Source: a virus
Reading direction: 5' to 3' (one strand)
DNA length: 64,000 bases
Virus record (IMG/VR): IMGVR_UViG_3300047548_001509
Location: 18,783 to 82,782 of that record
Shown here piece by piece: positions 51,422-59,222 of the stretch. Position 1 is the first letter of the stretch, and each line of letters opens with the position of its first letter. Position numbers and translations under genes: made by a program. The notes beneath the pieces were generated by a model. That model worked only from the letters and a program-made list of their open reading frames with translations. It did not search any database and was not told the origin of the DNA.

Positions 51422-52046
51422 CACATGGTTGAGAGTAACAAGACAACAAAAACAACAACCTTTTACACCCCGCAAAAAATTTGACGACCTAAAAGAAGAA
51501 AAATGCATTTTTATCCAAAAGATAAGTAGATTTTTTGATTCAAATCCCACAGTTAAGTGGGATTTGTTTTTTCAAGCCCCTTTTAGAGTATTCAAAGATG
51601 GTACATTCGATTTAGAATTTTTCACCACAAGGAAAGCAGTATCATGTTATATATCTTTGCTTGAGACAATTAGATTAGGAGATATTAAAACGGGGGAAAT
51701 ACAAAACCAGACAAAGCAGGGTATAAAGACAATTTTTGAACTATGTAAAGATAAAAGTATTACATTTGAGGAATATAAGACATATTTTGTTGAAAGTAAT
51801 ACTATTCCAGATTATATTATTAAGTTGAAGGATGGATCAATCAATTTTTATTGTTTGCATCTTCTCAATATAACCCCAAACATAGAAAAAAACATATTGG
51901 AATTTATTATTCCAGATTTTTATAACATATTTCAAAAAACCAAAATCAAATTTTTAGGTTCCGGAGAACCTAAGGAAACATTGAGAGATATAGTAAAAAA
52001 ACTTGAACTTTACCTCTTGAAAAATAGCAAAAGTAGATTAAAATAA
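51381..52046 (+). CDS. Unidentified protein next to gp32 (position of gp59)
   Basis: 221 residues. TPRKKFDDLKEEKCIFIQKISRFFDSN then VKWDLFFQAPFRVFKDGTFDLEFF occur in other large phages without known function. In T4 the helicase loader gene 59 sits directly before gene 32, but the T4 gp59 motifs are not visible. A strong intrinsic-terminator structure lies inside the coding region (51541-51572). Confidence 0.6.
   Translation: MSIPLTEQEKQVYNTWLRVTRQQKQQPFTPRKKFDDLKEEKCIFIQKISRFFDSNPTVKWDLFFQAPFRVFKDGTFDLEFFTTRKAVSCYISLLETIRLGDIKTGEIQNQTKQGIKTIFELCKDKSITFEEYKTYFVESNTIPDYIIKLKDGSINFYCLHLLNITPNIEKNILEFIIPDFYNIFQKTKIKFLGSGEPKETLRDIVKKLELYLLKNSKSRLK
51541..51572 (+). terminator. Intrinsic terminator inside a coding sequence upstream of gp32
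   Basis: CAAATCCCAC/GTGGGATTTG, a perfect 10-bp stem with a 6-nt loop (AGTTAA), followed by six T (51567-51572). Sense orientation, within the 51381-52046 gene; gp32 has its own promoter 445 nt downstream. Confidence 0.75.
52017..52044 (+). promoter_or_regulatory. Sigma70-type promoter of gene 32, near-leaderless
   Basis: TTGAAA at 52017-52022, 16-nt spacer, TAAAAT at 52039-52044, 7 nt to the ATG at 52052; lies within the end of the previous gene. Confidence 0.55.
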
Positions 52047-52051
52047 CATAT

Positions 52052-52897
52052 ATGAAATACAACACAAACACACTATTCGAATCAATCAAAGGCGCTCTTC
52101 AAAAAGAAGAAAAGAAAGACGGAGGTTTCAGGGACATCCTGCAATTGAAGCCAGGTAATACTTATACAGTTAGGTTTATTCCTAATGTAAAGGACCCAGC
52201 TGGAACGTTTTTTCATCACTTTACTCATGGCTGGACGTCATTTTTGACTGGGTCGTATGTAAGTGCATTGTCACCGATGACTTTTGGTGAGAGGGATCCA
52301 ATTGCTGAAGAAAGATATCGTGTCAATAGAGTTGGGACAGAAGCAGAGAAAGAAAAAATGAAGAGTGTTCGTAGAGCTGAACAATGGCTTGCTCGGGTCT
52401 ACGTTATCGACGATCCGACTAACCCAGAAAATAATGGAAAGGTCAAGAAAATTCGTTATGGTAAGCAAATCGATAAGATTGTGAAAGATGCGATTCAGGG
52501 AGAAATGGCTGAAGAGTTTGGATCTCGTATTTTCGATCTTACTAAAGCTGGTGCTAACTTTAAGATTAAGGTTGAAAAACAAACTGATTTGTACCCTTCG
52601 TATACATCTTCAAGATTCACTACAGCAAATAGTGATCTCAAGCTTACTGAAGCTCAAATTGAAGAAATCTTAACGACCGCACATGAAGTACCTCTTAGCG
52701 AAACTATTCCACTTAAGTCTTACGACGAGTTGAAGAAAATGCTTGATGAGCATTATTACTGCAAGACGGAGACTTCTTCAGATGATGTTGATGAAGAAAT
52801 TATCAGCTCTATCAACAGCGGGAATAAAGCTAAAGATGGTGGGGACGATGTGGATATTTCTGATGCAGAAGTTGAAGAACTTCTTAAGGATCTGTAA
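52052..52897 (+). CDS. 32: Single-stranded DNA-binding protein gp32
   Basis: 281 residues (T4 301). LKPGNTYTVRFIPNVKDPAGTFFHHFTHGW near 31-60, FGERDPIAEERYRVN, WLARVYVIDDPTNPENNGKVK and YGKQIDKIV follow the gp32 core; acidic C-terminus DDVDISDAEVEELLKDL, which binds partner proteins. Unlike T4, the core has no cysteines (only one, near 243), so the zinc subdomain appears lost. Protects ssDNA and organises replication. Confidence 0.9.
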   Translation: MKYNTNTLFESIKGALQKEEKKDGGFRDILQLKPGNTYTVRFIPNVKDPAGTFFHHFTHGWTSFLTGSYVSALSPMTFGERDPIAEERYRVNRVGTEAEKEKMKSVRRAEQWLARVYVIDDPTNPENNGKVKKIRYGKQIDKIVKDAIQGEMAEEFGSRIFDLTKAGANFKIKVEKQTDLYPSYTSSRFTTANSDLKLTEAQIEEILTTAHEVPLSETIPLKSYDELKKMLDEHYYCKTETSSDDVDEEIISSINSGNKAKDGGDDVDISDAEVEELLKDL

Positions 52898-52898
52898 G

Positions 52899-53327
52899 AT
52901 GGAAAAGCCACCAGCAGAATTAATTCATGCGATTGGGACTCTCTTCGGAGAGTCCAAACGTATTGACAATAATATTGTCGAGAGATCAAAAGATCTGTTT
53001 GGTACAAGCGATCTAATTCAAAAGACGCTTGAGCAAACTATCAGTACCATAAAAGCCCCTTCCGCTCCTGCTCCTGCTCCTGCTCAGGCTACATTTCATC
53101 AATCCCCATTTGTTGTGGATAACATGAAAGACTATTATACAGTACCAGAACCAGTAATGGGAGTGGGTTCATCAACTGTTTTGCCTGTAGATAATACAAC
53201 ACAGACGTTTTGGGTATTGAAATCTATTGATACTAAGCTACAATTGATTATTGATATTTTAACAGCAAAAAATAATGCATCTAAACCTAGAAAAAGAAAG
53301 CCTCGTAAGATTCCTACAAAATCTTGA
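52899..53327 (+). CDS. Unidentified protein downstream of gp32
   Basis: 142 residues from ATG 52899, 1 nt after the gp32 stop. ELIHAIGTLFGESKRIDNN, an Ala-Pro linker (APSAPAPAPAQA), and a basic C-terminus SKPRKRKPRKIPTKS that overlaps the sliding clamp gene by 53 nt. A UUCG-capped hairpin lies near its 5' end. No known family. Confidence 0.6.
   Translation: MEKPPAELIHAIGTLFGESKRIDNNIVERSKDLFGTSDLIQKTLEQTISTIKAPSAPAPAPAQATFHQSPFVVDNMKDYYTVPEPVMGVGSSTVLPVDNTTQTFWVLKSIDTKLQLIIDILTAKNNASKPRKRKPRKIPTKS
52936..52955 (+). other. UUCG-capped hairpin just after gene 32
   Basis: GGACTCTC-TTCG-GAGAGTCC, a perfect 8-bp stem with the very stable UUCG tetraloop; no T-run. May define or protect the 3' end of gp32 mRNA. 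Confidence 0.55.
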
Positions 53328-53997
53328 TTCAATTACACAGCAGTCAATAATTACATTAACAGATTCAAAGATAGAGAGTATTGTTTCAACGCCAGACAAT
53401 ACTCTTTTTCTTTATAGTGAGTGGATATGTGATACTGATGTTGAAGATAAAAAAGCTATACACATTCCTGATGTAAAAAGATTATTAAATCTTGTCAGGT
53501 ATATCGATAGCGAGAATATTAATCTTGAATTATGTTCAAATTCTTTGAAATATAAATCAAAGGAGATGAAATTCACATATCATCTGTTTGAAGAAGGACT
53601 GATATCACCATGTCAATTAAAGGCTGAAAAAATTAAAGCTTTTGATACAGATTTTTCCTTTAACCTTACAAAAGCAGAATATCAAAAGCTAACAAAAGCG
53701 TCAGCTTTTTCTGGCGATGTTAATAAGATATACTTCTATACAAATGATGATGGTGTATTTGGTGAAATTACTGATAGAGCAAAACATAGTGTTGATACCT
53801 TCGGCTGTAAAGTCGGTGAGATAACAAAAGGCTCAACATTAGAACCGATTAGCCTTAACTTTGAAAACTTCAAACTGCTGCAATCTGGTTGGCAAACATG
53901 TAATGTAAGCTTTAATCAGCAACTTGGAGTGTGTATTATTAAAACAGTTGAGAATAATATTGAATCAACATACATATTTACATCTTTCAAACAATGA
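53275..53997 (+). CDS. 45: Sliding clamp gp45-like
   Basis: 240 residues (T4 228). PCNA-like two-domain beta pattern: SLVRFLQNLDSITQQSIITLTDSKIESIVSTPDNTLFLYSEW, then DVKRLLNLVRYIDSENINLELCSNSLKYKSKEMKFTYHLFE, second domain with KIYFYTNDDGVFGEITD. Trimeric clamp for gp43 and activator of late transcription with gp55. ATGA coupling to the next gene. Confidence 0.78.
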   Translation: MHLNLEKESLVRFLQNLDSITQQSIITLTDSKIESIVSTPDNTLFLYSEWICDTDVEDKKAIHIPDVKRLLNLVRYIDSENINLELCSNSLKYKSKEMKFTYHLFEEGLISPCQLKAEKIKAFDTDFSFNLTKAEYQKLTKASAFSGDVNKIYFYTNDDGVFGEITDRAKHSVDTFGCKVGEITKGSTLEPISLNFENFKLLQSGWQTCNVSFNQQLGVCIIKTVENNIESTYIFTSFKQ

Positions 53998-54356
53998 AAA
54001 TAACAAAACAAGACAAGAACAAGCTTAAGACACCGGGGTACTTTATTAAAAGGTTAAAAGATAATGGGTATATTACTTTGAGAATGTTTCAAAAATATGC
54101 TCCATCTGACCCCAGAAAGTGGACTGTATTGATTGACCCTGGTAATTTTTCTGTGTTTGTAACATGTTTTGAGAATAAAAATGAGAAAGGCGAGATTCTA
54201 TTCCAAGTAGATGATGGTGGTAGATTATTTCCTAACAACTTTTATATCAAAACACATTCAATGGAAGTTGTGATCAACAATCTTATCGAAAGGGGTGTAA
54301 CACAATCGCAGAAAGATTCAATATTCTTTAAGACAAAAGATGAAGAGAATAAATAA
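53994..54356 (+). CDS. Unidentified 120-residue replication-block protein
   Basis: LKTPGYFIKRLKDNGYITLRMF then SDPRKWTVLIDPGNFSVFVTCF, repeated in related large phages as a conserved hypothetical. No known motif. Between clamp and RNase H. Confidence 0.55.
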   Translation: MKITKQDKNKLKTPGYFIKRLKDNGYITLRMFQKYAPSDPRKWTVLIDPGNFSVFVTCFENKNEKGEILFQVDDGGRLFPNNFYIKTHSMEVVINNLIERGVTQSQKDSIFFKTKDEENK

Positions 54357-54360
54357 AGGC

Positions 54361-54759
54361 ATGGCTGATGAAACACCACGTAGAAGACGCCGAAGCAAAT
54401 CAGCCAAGCCAATAACTGATTTGGATACACCCGACACACCAATGGTGGGTAATATTGGTGATACTGAATCAGCAAATACAAAGGCTATTCGGTCTTTAAT
54501 ACAAGCTGTGTTAGGTGAAAAAGTTGAAGCACAAAAGCATATACGTGAATCAGAAGACAATTCAAGAGCTCTTATTTCAACAATTTCAGAGTTTCTTGAT
54601 TGTTTTGTGCTGCTTGGATATGATCAAGAAGGAGACCCAATGATTATTTCATATGGACCTACTTCAAAAGATGGTGACGCACTGAGAAATTTATATCTCA
54701 AATTCCTACCACAATTCATGCATTCGCAAGATGATTTGGGCGACCCTGAAGAGTTTTAA
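54361..54759 (+). CDS. Unidentified protein with basic N-terminus
   Basis: 132 residues from ATG 54361, 5 nt after the previous stop (an ATG at 54340 would overlap). MADETPRRRRRSKSAKP followed by helical AIRSLIQAVLGEKVEAQ and a C-terminal acidic end. Not recognised. Confidence 0.55.
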   Translation: MADETPRRRRRSKSAKPITDLDTPDTPMVGNIGDTESANTKAIRSLIQAVLGEKVEAQKHIRESEDNSRALISTISEFLDCFVLLGYDQEGDPMIISYGPTSKDGDALRNLYLKFLPQFMHSQDDLGDPEEF

Positions 54760-54775
54760 ACCAAGAGACTCTTTT

Positions 54776-55123
54776 ATGATTCGTTCTGGAGAACGAATGG
54801 GAGAGATGCTTATATTGATGGAGACACTTCAAACGAATTACGTTTTCCTTTCGTATCCTCTAAACATTATTAGGGTTTACGAAAAAGGACAGTTTGATTT
54901 AGAGAGGAAAGATGGTATAATTGAATTTATACAGAAGCTTCCTAAACATGTGTTCAAAGGACTCAAGCAAACGTTTGAATCAGCTAAGCGAAAAGGTAGT
55001 GTAACACAATGGGAAAAGGAAACACTTCGTTCTCAAATAAGAAAAGATGAAAACTTTAATAATAGACGGAAACAACCTGGTGTGGAGAGCTCAGTGGGTG
55101 GCAAAAAACACCCACCAGACTGA
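54776..55123 (+). CDS. Unidentified basic protein
   Basis: 115 residues from ATG 54776 (a longer frame starts at 54731, overlapping the previous gene). LMETLQTNYVFLSYPLNIIRVYEKGQFDLERKDG then a basic helical end; it overlaps the RNase H gene by 77 nt. No family known. Confidence 0.5.
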   Translation: MIRSGERMGEMLILMETLQTNYVFLSYPLNIIRVYEKGQFDLERKDGIIEFIQKLPKHVFKGLKQTFESAKRKGSVTQWEKETLRSQIRKDENFNNRRKQPGVESSVGGKKHPPD

Positions 55124-55919
55124 CGCAGATTTTCTTGGTGTATATATATTCCTTACGTCATTAAAGTCATATTATGAAAAATACCAGCCTACCCATATTA
55201 TATGCTGTTGGGATGAGAAATTAGAATATAAACCCAACCCAAGAAAGCAGTTACTTGAGCAATATAAAGGCAACAGAGATAAAGATAATAATGTTGATAT
55301 ACATGCAGATAATCAACATATTAAAGATCTGATTGAATCCATTGGTGGTATTAATTTCTTTCCGCGTGAGTTAGAAGCTGATGATATTATGGCATTTTTA
55401 TGCCATAATATACCAGGGAAGAAAGTAATTATTACTGTTGATAAGGACCTCCTTCAGCTTGTTGATAGTGATACTGTTGTCTATAGTCCTATTAAAAAGG
55501 TTGAGTATAACATTGATAACATTGATGAACTACTAGGATATAGCCATAAGAATTTCGTTATATATAAAGCCTTTATTGGGGATCAATCAGATAATATTCC
55601 TGGTGTGTATCGATTTGGACCAAAGAAAATTGAACAATATATAAACGGGAGTATTGCTCTAACAGAGGATCAGCAAAAAATTGTTGATCTCAATATGAGC
55701 TTAATGGATCTTAATCAGGGATATGTTCAATATCCCGAGGAAAAGCAATATTATCAAGATCAGATGAAGAAAGAATTCCCAAAACCAGATTGGGATAGGT
55801 TTATGTTTATCTGCAAAGATCTTAATTTCCAAAAAGTTGTTAACCAAAAGGAAAAATGGTTTGAGACATTTTTCCAAAAAGATGTGATGAATAACATAAT
55901 CAGTAACTTGTTTGCATGA
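55047..55919 (+). CDS. rnh: T4 RNase H-like 5'-3' exonuclease (FEN1 family)
   Basis: 290 residues (T4 Rnh 305). LIIDGNNLVWRAQWVA near 4-19, CWDEKLEYKPNPRKQLLEQYKGNR, ELEADDIMAFL near 109-119 and VDKDLLQLVDSDTVVYSP near 131, IGDQSDNIPGVYRFGPKK near 178: the metal-binding Asp/Glu set of FEN nucleases. Removes RNA primers of Okazaki fragments. ATGA overlap with primase. Confidence 0.92.
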   Translation: MKTLIIDGNNLVWRAQWVAKNTHQTDADFLGVYIFLTSLKSYYEKYQPTHIICCWDEKLEYKPNPRKQLLEQYKGNRDKDNNVDIHADNQHIKDLIESIGGINFFPRELEADDIMAFLCHNIPGKKVIITVDKDLLQLVDSDTVVYSPIKKVEYNIDNIDELLGYSHKNFVIYKAFIGDQSDNIPGVYRFGPKKIEQYINGSIALTEDQQKIVDLNMSLMDLNQGYVQYPEEKQYYQDQMKKEFPKPDWDRFMFICKDLNFQKVVNQKEKWFETFFQKDVMNNIISNLFA

Positions 55920-56977
55920 TCAATGTACCAGAACAATATTCGATTAATAAATTCTATCAATACGCATATAGGGTAAAACATAACAAGTATAATAATACAT
56001 ATCAGGCTGAATGTCCTATATGTAGAGAAGGTAGTTCTTCTGGGAAAAAGCGCAGGTGCTACTTTATACCCAAAAAGGAACTAATATTTTGCCACAATTG
56101 CGGGTGGTCATCGAAGCCTCTCAAGTGGATATGTAAAGTATCTGGTGATACAATTAATGAAATCATTAATGAGATAAAAGAAAATGATTACGATTATGGT
56201 ATTCAAGAAGTAAAAGATAAAGTAAAGCCTGAAAGATACATTCCGGATATTCCAGATGATTGTATTGAGCTGTTTGAGATCAATAGAGAAGAACTAATAG
56301 ACAATGGAGAATCAATTTTGACAAAAGATCAAAGTCAGATTGTAGAAAAATGTCTTAAATTCATAGAATCAAGAAATCTCAACATTGCTGTTAATAGACC
56401 AAAATCACTTTATGTATCTTTTCGGGACCCCACCCATAAAAATAGGTTAATTATACCTTTTTATGACACAAAAGGCAAGATTGTATTTTATCAATCACGA
56501 AAAGTTATAGACTTTGATCCAAAGCCTCGTTATATTTCCAAGACCAATGGTGATAAAACAATATTTGGGATTGATAAAGTTACAAACGATAGTGATTATG
56601 TCTTCGTTTTTGAAGGACCATTTAATTCCTTTTTTATGAAAAACGGAGTTGCTGTTGGAGGTATTCAAGATTCACAGCAGACATTTACACAAAAGCAGCA
56701 AGATCAGTGGGATACACATTTACGATTTTATAAGCGTATATTTGTATTAGATTCTCAATGGAAAGACAAGACCAGTCTTTCAAAAACGGAAAAGCTGTTA
56801 GATATAGGCGAGACGGTATTTATATGGCCTGAAAATATTGGCAAACACTTTAAAGACTTTAATGAGATTGCAATAAGGGGAAATCTTGACCATGTAAGTC
56901 AAGATTTCGTTATTGGTAATTCTTTTTCTGGGTTAACCGGAAAAATTAAACTGGGTCAGATAAAGCGGATTATCTGA
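55916..56977 (+). CDS. 61: DNA primase gp61-like
   Basis: 353 residues (T4 342). N-terminal zinc site CPICREGSS and FCHNCGWSS near 37-65; Toprim part with VFVFEGPFNSFFMKNGVAVGG near 230-251 and FVLDSQWKDKT; KPRYISKTNG. Makes RNA primers with gp41. Ends overlap the convergent 137-residue gene by 8 nt. Confidence 0.88.
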   Translation: MINVPEQYSINKFYQYAYRVKHNKYNNTYQAECPICREGSSSGKKRRCYFIPKKELIFCHNCGWSSKPLKWICKVSGDTINEIINEIKENDYDYGIQEVKDKVKPERYIPDIPDDCIELFEINREELIDNGESILTKDQSQIVEKCLKFIESRNLNIAVNRPKSLYVSFRDPTHKNRLIIPFYDTKGKIVFYQSRKVIDFDPKPRYISKTNGDKTIFGIDKVTNDSDYVFVFEGPFNSFFMKNGVAVGGIQDSQQTFTQKQQDQWDTHLRFYKRIFVLDSQWKDKTSLSKTEKLLDIGETVFIWPENIGKHFKDFNEIAIRGNLDHVSQDFVIGNSFSGLTGKIKLGQIKRII

Positions 56978-57383
56978 ATCGATATTTCGGGTCTGTTGAA
57001 TTTGAGAGATAACCCTTCATGGACTGAGCTAATGATGCTAAATCCATAGCTGTACGAGAAATCTTTTTTGTTTCCGTTGTTCTGATTTTATCAAGAATAG
57101 TATCAGGTACCGAATTTTTTAAGATTGATTGAATAGATTTTGGATCGTCAGGGTCATTGAGAAAATTTGTGAATCTATCAAGTTCACCGATCCAATTTTT
57201 AATATGTTGAACCATTTGTTGCTCTTGTTGTGCCGCAGCTTGTAATACCGCTGAATCAACACCGGTTGCCCCAAGATCACTAGGTTCAGCACTATCTAAA
57301 GTTGCTTGCATCGCCTGTTCATCTGGTGTTTGCTCAATATCTTGTTCGATAAAAAGTTTAAATCTCTTTTGGAAAGCTGACAT
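56970..57383 (-). CDS. Leader-bearing small protein, possible internal head protein
   Basis: 137 residues. Starts MSAFQKRFKLFIEQDIEQTP (leader with F-x-K-R-F and FIE). Rest Gln/Ala/Asp rich and helical with AVLQAAAQQEQQMVQHIK and SIQSILKNSVPDTIL. An AATAAATA late-type box is 7 nt upstream. Single late gene inserted head-to-tail against the replication block. Confidence 0.6.
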   Translation of the reverse strand: MSAFQKRFKLFIEQDIEQTPDEQAMQATLDSAEPSDLGATGVDSAVLQAAAQQEQQMVQHIKNWIGELDRFTNFLNDPDDPKSIQSILKNSVPDTILDKIRTTETKKISRTAMDLASLAQSMKGYLSNSTDPKYRFR

Positions 57384-57390
57384 ATACAGT

Positions 57391-57398
57391 TATTTATT
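57391..57398 (-). promoter_or_regulatory. Late-type promoter (AATAAATA)
   Basis: Minus-strand AATAAATA 7 nt before the 137-residue gene's ATG. Confidence 0.55.
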
Positions 57399-57406
57399 CT
57401 CAACAC

Positions 57407-57414
57407 ACTAAATA
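57407..57414 (+). promoter_or_regulatory. Late-type promoter (ACTAAATA)
   Basis: ACTAAATA 5 nt before the ATG at 57420, divergent to the previous box. Confidence 0.45.
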
Positions 57415-57419
57415 TATAG

Positions 57420-57749
57420 ATGATTAATACACAGCCATCTCCATACCAGGTAGGTTTTGCTCAAGCCCCTACTTCTTCCATGGAAGATCTCAAGAGACAA
57501 TTTGAAATTCAAAAAGACGAAGAAAAGAGAACACATAAAGCACAACCTAATCTTCCAAATACCCTTCAGACAGTAGTAAATCAATTTGGTGATATATATT
57601 TGAAATTTGTAGATATTAGGAATGCACTAGAGTTAGCAAAGCAAAATACTAGACGAACTGAAGGTATAGAGATATTACAACAAAAAATTGACAGGATCAA
57701 CGAGCAAATATTTGATTTAACAAATGATTTAGATAAAATAAAGATGTGA
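57420..57749 (+). CDS. Unidentified coiled-coil protein
   Basis: 109 residues: flexible N-terminus, then a long coiled coil (EILQQKIDRINEQIFDLTNDLDK). ATGA overlap with the membrane protein gene, so they may form a pair. Confidence 0.55.
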   Translation: MINTQPSPYQVGFAQAPTSSMEDLKRQFEIQKDEEKRTHKAQPNLPNTLQTVVNQFGDIYLKFVDIRNALELAKQNTRRTEGIEILQQKIDRINEQIFDLTNDLDKIKM

Positions 57750-58183
57750 AACAAATATTACAATCAATTGCTTTAGTTTTATCAATCAGTGCTCTTATAT
57801 CAATACCTTTTTTTCCGGATAGTTTCTGGAAAATGTTTGTTATAGCAACGGGTATTCAGGTATTTGGTGGGTGGATAGCTAATACATTGTTTGGAATACA
57901 TAGAGAGAATTTAGAAGCTCAGAGATATAACGAATCTCTTGAGATATTATCACAGAATGTTGTTAATATTCCATGTACAGGGTGTAAAGCAATACTCAGC
58001 GTACCTATTTTTCTAAATGAAGATAATGTTTTTGAATGTGAAAAGTGTAATACAAAAACACGAGCAGGTATTGAAATAACACCGATTATGCTAACTAATC
58101 ATATCGACAATATCGTTTCAACACAAGAGATTTTCAATACCGTTGATAAGGTGATTGAAAATTCTGAAAATAATGATAATTAG
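57746..58183 (+). CDS. Membrane protein with cytoplasmic zinc ribbon
   Basis: 145 residues. Two hydrophobic segments near 4-24 and 29-49 (FVIATGIQVFGGWIANTLF), then a zinc-ribbon pair CTGC and CEKC around 76 and 97. No family identified. Overlaps the coiled-coil gene. Confidence 0.6.
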   Translation: MKQILQSIALVLSISALISIPFFPDSFWKMFVIATGIQVFGGWIANTLFGIHRENLEAQRYNESLEILSQNVVNIPCTGCKAILSVPIFLNEDNVFECEKCNTKTRAGIEITPIMLTNHIDNIVSTQEIFNTVDKVIENSENNDN

Positions 58184-58205
58184 AGGAAAATCATTATAAT
58201 AAGGG

Positions 58206-58472
58206 ATGACTGTAAATAAAAAACAGAAAAACTCCCCCAAAATTAAGGTAAATCTTAAAGATGGTGTTGAAGAAATGTCTATAGAGACATTTTCTCGATG
58301 GATGTGTCTAATAGAAGCTATTGATTGTATTCAGAGAAAGTGTGAAGAAGATGAGATTAATATGGAGAAGGTAGATTGGGTTAAACCTATTGCTATTCAA
58401 CACTATATTGATGAGAGATTTCATTCGATGGTACATGATGTTACAGTTGAACATCAATTAGGTAACTTATAA
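58206..58472 (+). CDS. Unidentified 88-residue protein
   Basis: Mixed, acidic; SRWMCLIEAIDCIQRKCEEDE. A TATAAT box ends 5 nt before the ATG without clear -35. Overlaps the convergent glycosyltransferase gene by 6 nt. Confidence 0.5.
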   Translation: MTVNKKQKNSPKIKVNLKDGVEEMSIETFSRWMCLIEAIDCIQRKCEEDEINMEKVDWVKPIAIQHYIDERFHSMVHDVTVEHQLGNL

Positions 58473-59222
58473 ATTTGCTACTTGATTATGCCAGACTATA
58501 TCTTTTAGTTCTTGCTGGAATATAACTCGATCATTACCAAATCCTCTCATTGCTGATAGAATACAACCTGCATCAATTGCAGGTTTTTTCACAGTTTGTG
58601 ATATAAACTGAGCTAGAAGTTTACCAATCATCCCAACACCCAAAACAGCAATATCGAATTCTTTTGTTATAATTTCATCACAAATTTTATTGTACACATC
58701 AATAGGGGTTTGTTTGGAATACGGTAAGGTTCTTCCTGCCGGTACCTGAATAGAGGTGTGTAAACCACCATAACAGATGCCGTAAAATTCACAAAATCGT
58801 CTCTTAGTTAAGTTTTTTATTATAATTGATGAATTGTTGGTAATCCATATGGTAGATTTACCATTTATAAGATTTCCAATTACAGATGGAACAAATAACG
58901 GAAAGATCGCACTAACAGTTGGCTTATTTGATACATCAACATTATATTTCTGTAAATTTGATATAATTTGAGGTTTCCACATGTGGGTATAACCACTATA
59001 ATGTTCTGGAAGACCCAATAAAGAGCAATTATCTACAGAATTTGCAAGCATGTAGCCGAGTTCTTCTTGTTTGTGTAGAATAGATAACTCACCATCACCA
59101 AGACGAATAAAATAACCCGATGGGTTGTCTTTCATGGTTGATAGAATTAAGTTCTTATCGATCTCAATATTACTCCAATCAGCTTTGCTCCATATTTCAT
59201 GACATATACTGTCAGCAGTCAT
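58467..59222 (-). CDS. GT-D fold glycosyltransferase-like protein
   Basis: 251 residues. FIRLGDGELSILHKQEELGY near 38-57 carries the Asp-x-Glu of GT-D (DUF1792-like) enzymes; middle WITNNSSIIIKNLTKRRF; C-terminal IAVLGVGMIGKLLAQFISQ and GCILSAMRGFGNDR. Downstream in the same direction as the three-domain enzyme, overlapping it by 11 nt. A plus-strand terminator hairpin is embedded in its coding sequence. Confidence 0.6.
   Translation of the reverse strand: MTADSICHEIWSKADWSNIEIDKNLILSTMKDNPSGYFIRLGDGELSILHKQEELGYMLANSVDNCSLLGLPEHYSGYTHMWKPQIISNLQKYNVDVSNKPTVSAIFPLFVPSVIGNLINGKSTIWITNNSSIIIKNLTKRRFCEFYGICYGGLHTSIQVPAGRTLPYSKQTPIDVYNKICDEIITKEFDIAVLGVGMIGKLLAQFISQTVKKPAIDAGCILSAMRGFGNDRVIFQQELKDIVWHNQVANL
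58565..58589 (+). terminator. Plus-strand intrinsic terminator inside the convergent gene
   Basis: AACCTGCA/TGCAGGTT, perfect 8-bp stem with a 5-nt loop; its final TT begins a run of six T (58584-58589). It lies 93 nt past the end of the plus-strand gene 58206-58472. Confidence 0.75.

Noticed and set aside
51381-52046. gp59 helicase loader identity
   Set aside because: Only gene position supports it; the T4 gp59 sequence pattern is not visible, so the gene is left unnamed.
55094-55115. GTGGGTG/CACCCAC hairpin in the RNase H overlap region
   Set aside because: Loop is A-rich but no terminal T-run on either strand; two overlapping coding frames constrain the region.
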